A stretch of 64,000 nucleotides of DNA. Origin: Ipomoea triloba (taxonomy: Eukaryota > Streptophyta > Magnoliopsida > Solanales > Convolvulaceae). A program made the translations under genes and the position numbers. Positions 56,392-64,000 of the stretch are shown here, piece by piece. The notes beneath the pieces were generated by a model, which was given only the letters and a program-made list of their open reading frames with translations, searched no databases and had not been told where the DNA came from. The stretch covers positions 11,661,536-11,725,535 of the forward strand of contig NC_044920.1 in NCBI RefSeq assembly GCF_003576645.1, in the 5' to 3' direction. The number at the start of each line of letters is the position of its first letter. The stretch's first letter is position 1.

Positions 56392-58432
56392 CTATATAAT
56401 TTAGTGAATTACCTTTATCATCTGACTCATAACTGCTTAACCAATTGCGAGTACAAATCAATGCTTGAACATTTGAAGAAAGCAAACAACTCCTATACTT
56501 GTTTAACACGCGACCTCCTATACTAAAAGCTGATTCTGATGCCACTGTAGTAATAGGAATACTTAACACATCACATGCCATTAAAGATAACTCACCAAAT
56601 CGATGCATATTATCCTTCCAAAAGTTCAGGATATCCAAACTAGCATATGATTTCATATCCATTTGTGGCTCATCCAAATACACATCCAAAGCAGATTTAC
56701 CATTTTGCACATTATCTTGAACACAATATTCAAGGAACTCATCCTATATATCAATAAGAAATTTACAAATATTAGAATAAAAATTAAGAAAATAACTTAA
56801 AAATTTACATTAAGATAAAATACTTACATCAAAGTCATCACTTGCTTCCATTGATGCAACATTTTCAGATTGACTAATAGTTACATTTGAACTACTCGTC
56901 CCAGTCACAGATGTGGCTTTATATGCTTCAAAGAGCATATACAACTTGTTCTTCACAACATCCAACTTTTATTTGTATGTGCTTTCATCCAACTTTTTGT
57001 AGCAAAACTCCAAAAGCTTAAACTTCATTCTTGGATCTAAAACAGCTCCCATTGCTAGAATAACACTATATTGCTCCCAATATTTATCAAACTTGATTTT
57101 CATTTTACAAGCCATCTCTTTAATCACCGAATCTCCACTCTTCAAATTATTTTTCAACAAATACTCAATCTTCCAAACTTGCCGAAAATATAAATTAGAT
57201 GTGGGATAAGTTGAACCAGAAAACAATTTGGTAATTTCATTGAAAGGCATTAAGAAGTCACAAATCTTTTCTACTCTAACCCATTCTTCATGTGAAGGAC
57301 AATGCTTATAGTTTGGATCAAGTAATTGCAGACTACTAAAAGCACGACGATACTGGATAGCACAATCAAGCATTTTATAAGCAGAATTCCATCTAGTAGG
57401 CACATCAATAGATAAACCAAGTTTAAGCTGAAGCCCTACTTTTTCAACACATTCTTCAAACATTTTAATTCTTCCCTCCGATGCTTTAACATACCTCACG
57501 CTCTCTCGAACTTTATAAAAAGAATCACCAATTGCTTTCAACCCATCTTGCACAATAAGATTTAAGATATGTGCAGAACATCTAACATGGAAAAATTCAC
57601 CATTACACAACAAATCATTTTGTAAACAAAGTTGTTCCTTCAAGATGTTTTGCATACTATCATTAGCTGAAGCATTATCCAAAGTAATAGAAAATATTTT
57701 TTTCTCAATTCCCCAATCTTTTAAACAACCAAGAAGCTTCTTAGCTAACTCACGGCCAGTATGCGGTGGAGGCATAGCACAAAATGCTAATATCTTACTG
57801 TTTAACTTCCAATCATTATCAATATAATGCGCAGTCAAGCAAATATACCCCTCAATTGTGCATGCTGTCCAAAGATCTGAAGTCAAACAAACTCTACTAC
57901 GAACTTTTGACAACACATTCTTCAGTTTCTCTTTCTCTCTCTCATAAAACATGTAAACATCTGCTGCAGCTGTATTTCTACTTAGGAACTTGTAATCAGG
58001 ATTCAAATACTTATGCAACTCTCTAACCCAAGTATACTCCACCCAAGAATATGGAAGATCATGATAAATTATGGCCATACTAGTAATCTCACGAACCCTA
58101 TCGTGATCAATCTTTTTGGCACGCAATTTTCCTTCATGGTCAATAAGCATATTACCCACATCTTCATATTTAGGTTTTTTCTTACAACTGCTTAAATGAC
58201 GGCTTAAAGTTGATGTTCCATACTTGTGTGACCCAATAACGTACTGTTTATTACAATACTTGCATGTAGCCGTTTCTTTATCATTAGTTGCAGTTTTTTC
58301 AACTTTTATAAAATGATTCCAAACATCTGAAGTGAGACGTCTTTTTTTAACTTGGCTTTCAGGTTGTGTAATTTCGGTGTCGTTTGTTATATCAATGGGG
58401 TGTGAACTTTGTTCTTGAGAACAACTCATCAT
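56392..58432 (-). pseudogene. hAT transposase, second assembly copy
   Basis: Exon 1 (58432 down to the TAA at 56969 and on) and most of exon 2 repeat the gene at 52116-54284, with the same TAA and the same splice sites. Residue differences noticed are Met to Ile after ASEGR and Lys to Gln before YRRAFSS. The second intron and last exon are missing because the copy starts at the N. It is probably an allele or unmerged contig overlap and not a second gene. Confidence 0.75.
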
Positions 58433-59312
58433 GTACCAACCGACGTAACCAACCTAAAATAGTATGTATCAAATATATATATATTAATGAATCATGAATG
58501 TGATAATTATAATGGGAAACTTTCAATTTTGTATGATTATATACTGCTTAACTAAAGTTCAATTAAAGTAAACTAAATTACTAAAGTGATTAGTGATAAT
58601 GTGATATACAGAATAAAGAAATAAGTAAATAACACACTTCACAATTCACATTAACAATTCATACTCAATTCGCCAATTCACATTAAAAAATTCACACTGC
58701 AAATATTAATAGTTTACACAATTACACTTACACATTCACATTAACAATTCACAAATCACAATGCACGCAATTCATAGGGAGTTACTGCAATTCTTAGTTT
58801 CTTACGGAGCATAAAAAATAAAAAACATTCATAATGGACGAACAGAGTTACGATTTACCTGAGGAGGAGAGGATGTCTAACACTGCCTGAGGACGGAGTT
58901 GCGACTTGCGATGCTGCCTGAGTGCCTAGTCGAAGCTTGAGTTTGGACGGCGTTGCGGACTTGCGGGGCTGCGCGAATGCCTGAATGGGATTTACGGTAA
59001 CGACTTTTACGTTGCGTACTTGCATGAATGGGAATAGAATTTTAGGATTTAGGGTAAGACTTTTGCAACTTGGGGCTTGGACGATTGGCTACAAATATAA
59101 ATAGTACATATAATTTTTTTTTTTAATTAAAGGCCTGGCCCGCGGGCTGGCCCGCAGCCCGCGCGGGTCAACCCGGGCGGGTTGCGGGCCTTAGCGGGCC
59201 TGGCCCGTTAGGCCCGCTCCTTAGCGGGCCGCCGTTTTCATAGCCCTAACCCGCCCCATGGTGGGGCGGGTGCGGGCCAGCCCGCGGGCTTCGGCCCACT
59301 TTGACAGTACTA
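56392..59312 (-). mobile_element. hAT transposon, second assembly copy (right part)
   Basis: Identical in layout to 52244-55142. It begins inside exon 2 of the transposase at the N and ends at the same TIR; the following 8 bases are CTTTCAAC instead of CTCTCAAC. The GC-rich subterminal block has extra GCGGGCTGGCCCGC and TTAGCGGGCC words. Confidence 0.8.
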
Positions 59313-59320
59313 CTTTCAAC

Positions 59321-62077
59321 TCGAAGAGCGCAATAAGTTTTTTATTCTTGAAAAATATGAAATAAATGAAAAATTGCAAAATGCTCTATCCGAGGTGAAA
59401 GAATTGAAGACTAAAATTATTTACCTTCAAGAAGAGTGTAAATCAAGAGAAGTGAGAGAACACAACCTCAGGGGAGTAATAGCCACATTTACTCATTCAT
59501 CCAAAATAATGGATAAAATGGTAAATATGTAGAAACCCTCAAGAGATAAAGCCGGTCTAGGCTATGATCCATCGTGTTCTCAAGCCTCTTAGAAATTGAC
59601 AAATTCTACTACCACTTTAAATAATTAAGTGCAAGTGGTAAAATTTGTCAAAGGTCAAGATAGCACAATGAGATAAGTAATTGGTTATCAAAATATTGCC
59701 AAAAATAGTACTGTTGGGCCGAAGCCTCATTATCATTATATTTCGCCCAGTCAGTCAATAAAAAGGCAAAGTTTTGTTCCTAGAAGGAAATATGCCAATG
59801 AGTTTAGTGCACAAAAACAACATTTGAAAAAAGGAAGATTTTCGAGTCAATTTTCAAACCATGGTCAAAATCAAGGTTTAATTCCTTTCAGGTCTTTTCC
59901 TAAGTGCCCAAAAATCGAGTCAATTTTCAAAACCGGGCACCGAAAGTCTTTTCCAAAATTGGTTATGATTATAGAGTCAATAATGGTTACAAATCACCTA
60001 TTCTTGGTTCAGTAAGAACAAGGTGGATTTGGATACAAAAAATCACTAACCCCCAAGGATCCAAGCAAAACTGGGTACCTAAAAATGTTTGATTTGTTTA
60101 CAGGAAGTTTGGTACTTCGATAGTGGATGTTCTCATCACATGACTGGAAATAAATCTAGTCTAATGAATTTTAAAAATATCGAAGGACCAAACGTAGTTT
60201 TTGGAGGAAAAGATCGATACTGCCAAACCAAAGGAATTGGAACAGTTTAGCGTAATGGTTTAAAAGTTGAAGATGTATCTTACGTGGAAGGACTCAAATT
60301 CAATCTCTTCAGTACAAGTCAATTTTGTGACAAAGGATATTTAGTGGAATTTTTCAAAGACAAATGTCAAGTGAAAAATGAAACTACTAGAGAAGTTGTA
60401 CTACAAGGAACAAGGAAAAGAAACATGTATGTTGTTGATTGGTTTGCTACAAAGGAATCAATATGATTAGTTGCCAACAACACAAATGCTACAAGCTGGG
60501 AATGGCACAAGAAGCTGAATCATCTAAATTTCAAGACGATCAACAAGCTCGCAGCAAATGATCTAGTCAAAGGTCTACCAAAAATTATCTACAAAAAGGA
60601 TCAAATTTGCGATGCATGTCAAAGAGGAAAGCAAATCAAATCTTCATTCAAGTCAAAGACACAAGAATCATCATCAAGACCTCTTAGTCTACTGCACATG
60701 GATCTATTTGGTCCAATAGACCGAGTAAGTATGAGTGGTAAGAAATATACACTTGTTGTTGTTGATGATTTTTCCAAGTACACATGTACTATATTTCTCA
60801 ACAAGAAGAATAAAATAGAGAAGAATAAAATAGAGAAGAAGCTACCAGAATTGTTGAAACAACTCCAAATCGAAAAGGAACTCAAAATAGCAAAAATACC
60901 TACGGATAGAGGTACGGAGTTCGTAAATGGCGTGATTCAAGATTATTATAGCTCACAAGGAATTCTACATCAATTATCAGCTGCAAGAACGCCACAACAA
61001 AACGGTGTTTCTGAAAGAAGAAATCGAACACTCAAAGAAACCGCACAAGTGATGATTACGGCCACCAACCTACCGAAAGGTTTTTAGGCAGAAGTAATTA
61101 ATACTGTTTGCTATACCCAAAATAGAAGCTTATCAACAAGCTGCACAACAAGACACCATATGAATTACTGAAAGGGAGAAAACCTAACCTTAGTTATTTT
61201 CATTCATTTGGTTGCAAATGTTTTGTTCTCAATAATGGCAAAAGCTATCTGAAAACTTTTGATGAGCGTGCAGATGAAGCTATATTTCTTTGATATTCAT
61301 CTACCAGCAAGGCATTCAGAGTATGGAATAAATCTACAATGGTGGTAGAAGAATCGATTCATATTGTGTTCGACGAAACTTCGTAAAGCAAGGAATTTGA
61401 TGATCTGAAAATTGGTAATAATGTTACAAATAATTTTATTATTACTAATGAATCTTCAAGGGACACTGTTTTGCAGGGATTAGAAGATCTGGAAATTAAA
61501 GACTCCAATACTGAGCAAAATGGCGCACCATGCACAAGGGATGAAAATAATGAAAAAGTGGAAGTTGTAGAGCAAGTTGGGGTGGAAGTTAATGCAAGAG
61601 ATGGAGTGGAAGCTATAGATGAAGTTGTAGAGGAAGTTGGAACTAGTGGCGGGACCCACAATGAACCCACTAACTTTCCCTCTCTCTCTCTACACGTGCC
61701 AATGACTCCATACCACCACCCACTTCTCAAAACAATTTTCAACCAGATTTGAGATGACTCAAAAATCACCCACAAGATTTCATTATTGGAGATGTGCATG
61801 AAGGCGTGAAAACCAGAGCAGCTGCAAGAGATGCAATGTTCTCGTGTTTCCTATAACAGATTGAACCAAAAGAGATAGATGAAGCTTTAAGTGATCCTAG
61901 TTGGATTGAAGCAATGCAAGAAGAGCTGAATCAATTCCAGAGAAATAATGTATGGGAGCTTGTTCCAAGACCAAACAATCACAATGTAATCAGTACAAAA
62001 TGAGTCTTCCGGAACAAAGCAATTGAAGATGACACCATTGTTAGGAATAAAGCAAGACTGGTTGCAAAAGGCTATTT
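59321..62077 (+). pseudogene. Copia protease-integrase-RT start (second copy, extends further)
   Basis: Gag end and protease repeat 55151-56390. Beyond 60560 the sequence is unique. The pre-integrase region is WEWHKKLNHLNFKTINKLAA with CDACQRGKQIKSSF. The integrase core has LHMDLFGPIDR (first D), IPTDRGTEFVNG (second D) and PQQNGVSERRNRTLKE (E). A 15-bp duplication gives KNKIEKNKIEKK. After a TAG at 61085 the frame shifts repeatedly through the integrase C-terminus. An acidic Val/Glu-rich linker follows at 61500-61650, then the RT start ([40 protein letters not shown]). The element is cut at about 62077, so the RT palm, RNase H and 3' LTR are lost. Confidence 0.8.
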
Positions 62078-62860
62078 GATAAATATATTTTATGTTTATA
62101 TTTTAGTTGGTTTTTAATAATTAATTTACATTGTTTATTCTTAATATAGTTTTATTTGTTACTAATAAATGCTTTAATTTTATATTATCTTATATGTATA
62201 AATAACAATAAGAATTTATGTTTTTCCCTCAGCTTTTGTTTTTCACATGCAGTTGGCATTTTTGAGAATAACAAGGCTTCCCTTCTCCTTTATCTTGAAT
62301 TCAATTAATAAGATACTCCCAAACATACATACGTGTCACCTGCAACGAGCTTTAGTCAAATGAAGAATTGAGTCCTGCACTATTTACAGATATGTGGCAA
62401 GCCACGGTTAAACTACGGAGACGGAGTAGGCGGAAAGAGTGATTATGGTTAAGCCTTTAAGCATTATAAATAACGTCATTACGATGAGTGTAGATATCGA
62501 AGGGGGGTGACTGTAGAATTACAGCACTCCGTAGGAGGAAGCGCGACGATTTCGGTTCACCGGTGGCCATTTCTGATTTCCGGCGGTAGCAGTTTAAACT
62601 CCTCGGCGGCAGTAGATTGCTTTGTAGGCGGGGGAAAAGTGAAGAAGAGGTCAATGTCTAGAAGCAACTTGGCATATGATTTCTATCTTTTCTTTGTTTT
62701 GCTTGCCTAGCTTCTCAGGATTGAATTCGTACAATTTGTTAGTGGATTAAAATTGTTGACTTTGAATTATTACACTACGTATATTTGTTTATTTGTTTTG
62801 CAGGACACCATGAATTAGAAGAAGCCAAATGGGAAAATCACACCACAACGCAAGTCTAGG
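62078..62860. other. Intergenic, possible promoter and leader
   Basis: The left part is AT-rich. Near 62464 TATAAATA is followed by a GC-richer stretch (62500-62660) with open but unrecognised frames, then an intron-like T-rich stretch ending TTTTGCAG at 62803. This would fit the 5' end of a host gene or of an element, but nothing is identified. Confidence 0.3.
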
Positions 62861-63066
62861 AGATTGGCAGAAATAACAAGACAAGAAATGGAACCGACAA
62901 AGCCTACTGAGAAATCCGTGAATGAGCATCCTGACTCACTCACTACGGGAGATGACTCTCCTCCAAGAGAACCAAGATTTATCTACTACACCACGTCTAA
63001 TTCCGGTCCGTCAACCCAAGCCAGTCGAGTCTCAACGACCTACAGCAAGTCCGAGTCCAGCACCAC
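62804..63066 (+). other. Weak exon-like stretch, unidentified
   Basis: After the TTTTGCAG acceptor-like site an ATG is followed at once by a TAG (MN-stop). The downstream frame reads RRLAEITRQEMEPTKPTEKS and REPRFIYYTTSNSGPSTQAS, Ser/Thr/Pro-rich, until it runs into the LTR-like sequence at 63067. It might be a gag N-terminus of the following gypsy remnant or a host exon. No domain is recognised. Confidence 0.3.
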
Positions 63067-63183
63067 TGTAACACCCCGTAATTTCGTTCAAGCCTTGAGA
63101 CCGGTAATTATTTCTACCGGGTAGTTTATTTGATTTAATTGGGCTTAATCTTTCCAATTGATACATAATCTTTCTCATACCAG

Positions 63184-63554
63184 CGGATGAGAGTAGAGAG
63201 CTCATAGAGCGCTTCCGCATTCCCCACAAGAGGCTGAGAGGGTTGGTCGCGCCTTAGCAGGCCGAGCAGGCGGGTGACGATGATGGGGACGACGAGTCTG
63301 AGGATGAGATTGACCGGGAGCAGCATGACCCCATGGTTTTTGCGCAGCCGGTTGACCCCGTACTTCTACAGTTGCAGGAGATGCATCGGATGGTGGAGGC
63401 TAGGTTCACATCGTTGGATTTGAGAGTGGACCGCGACTTTCAACGCTTGGGATTCATCGAGGCCAAGCTAGGCATTGAGGTTCCACCTGAGTATCTGCAT
63501 CCCGATCCTTTCCAAGCTCCAGGCAGTTCGTCACAAGGAGGCCACCCAGGTTAG
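63184..63554 (+). pseudogene. Short ORF of gypsy derivative, unidentified
   Basis: The frame reads ADESRELIERFRIPHKRLRG, a TAG, then QAEQAGDDDGDDESEDEIDR, and from the Met at 63333 MVFAQPVDPVLLQLQEMHRM, with a short coiled coil (VEARFTSLDLRVDRDFQRLG), ending GGHPG. It lies directly before the polypurine tract, so it is an element-encoded accessory frame or the end of a host-like gag. It is not recognised. Confidence 0.35.
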
Positions 63555-63819
63555 TTGATAGTTCTCGTGCTCATGATAGATCCTTGTTAGGAATCCTTTT
63601 AACCTAGGTAAGCAGTTAGCTTAGTTTTGCATGTTGTGCATGAGTTGGGTAAGTTAGAAGTTTAAGAGTTAGTAGTGTAGTATGTTCTTAAGTTTAAGTT
63701 TGGTTGAGCAATCCTTTCTTTAACCTTCGATCGATCCTTTCCTTCTTTGAACCGTTCCGTTTCAAGATCCCGTGAGCTTTGAGCTTCGGGGACGAAGCTC
63801 CTCTTAAGGGGGGTAGAGT

Positions 63820-63916
63820 GTAACACCTCGTAATTTCGTTCAAGCCTTGAGATCGGTAATTATTTCTACCGGGTAGTTTATTTGATTTAATTGGGCTTAA
63901 TCTTTCCAATTGATAC

Positions 63917-63926
<10 letters not shown>
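63820..63926 (+). repeat. 3' LTR start of gypsy derivative
   Basis: About 100 bp nearly identical to 63067-63170 (differences at ACCCCG/ACCTCG and GAGACC/GAGATC), then lost in TACATACA and TA repeats. Confidence 0.7.

Positions 63927-64000
<74 letters not shown>
63927..64000. repeat. TA microsatellite reaching the window end
   Basis: Pure TA for at least 60 bp, cut by the window edge. Confidence 0.95.

Larger units (their letters stand above)
63067..64000 (+). mobile_element. Deletion derivative of a gypsy element
   Basis: A roughly 105-bp LTR start (TGTAACACCCCGTAATTTCG) at 63067 is joined directly to a late internal segment. A second LTR start (TGTAACACCTCGTAATTTCG) follows at 63820. Just before the second lies GACGAAGCTCC and AAGGGGGGTAGAG, a polypurine tract of the kind seen before gypsy 3' LTRs. 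Gag, pol and most of the first LTR are missing. The second LTR runs into a TA microsatellite and the window end. Confidence 0.6.

Noticed and set aside
56969..58432. Second, independent hAT transposase gene
   Set aside because: It shares the same stop, introns and flanks with 52821-54284 and is separated from it by an N join; treated as the same locus represented twice.

Overview
The window looks like nuclear DNA of a flowering plant, probably a eudicot. It is AT-rich and intron-bearing, and dominated by Ty1/copia and Ty3/gypsy LTR retrotransposons plus hAT, CACTA, Mutator-like and Helitron DNA transposons with plant-type primer-binding sites. No species is assigned. Only two stretches look like possible host genes: an intronless, frameshifted reading frame at 3966-4525 (minus) and a weak exon-like stretch near 62860-63066. 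Two captured pieces of recognisable host genes lie inside a CACTA transposon: a phytyl-ester-synthase-like acyltransferase and a prephenate/aspartate aminotransferase.

Layout. 1-2383: minus-strand gypsy element (RT, protease, gag, PBS, 5' LTR) cut by the window edge. 3331-3774: Mutator-type MITE with an exact 9-bp target duplication. 3966-4525: possible host gene. 6373-10617: probable Helitron carrying RPA-like exons, disrupted by a truncated copia element (7674-10113) that sits between two copies of a 292-bp RPA segment. 11437-15976: complete copia element with two LTRs and a 5-bp TSD. 16733-20000: several inverted-repeat elements and microsatellites. 21302-33309: a solo LTR with matching flanks, split by an 11.3-kb Athila-like gypsy element (21795-33106). 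35202 onward: a second LTR of the solo-LTR family with PBS and gag. This gag was hit by a LARD-like element (36152-39433) and then by a large copia element (39618 to about 62077). The copia 5' LTR in turn carries a Mutator-like element (39690-41537) and a CACTA element (42178-49053). Its gag carries a hAT element (51727-55142) with an almost intact transposase. The last kilobase is a deletion derivative of another gypsy element ending in a TA microsatellite.

Reliability of the sequence. Each of the three N-containing joins (23706, 44450-44474, 56391) lies exactly between two nearly identical direct copies of 1.0, about 3 and 4.2 kb. These look like unmerged overlapping contig ends or haplotypes rather than real tandem duplications, so the second copy of each should be discounted when counting genes. 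The Athila element also carries four separate tandem duplications, all with a period of exactly 42 bp, which is either an unusual replication signature or another assembly effect.

How the parts work together. There are no pathways here; the window records successive insertions. Most element genes are broken by stops or frameshifts. The elements of most biological interest are the CACTA element, with long arrays of palindromic ACGTCGGC sites and captured gene pieces, the RPA-bearing Helitron, and the hAT transposase with one visible in-frame stop.
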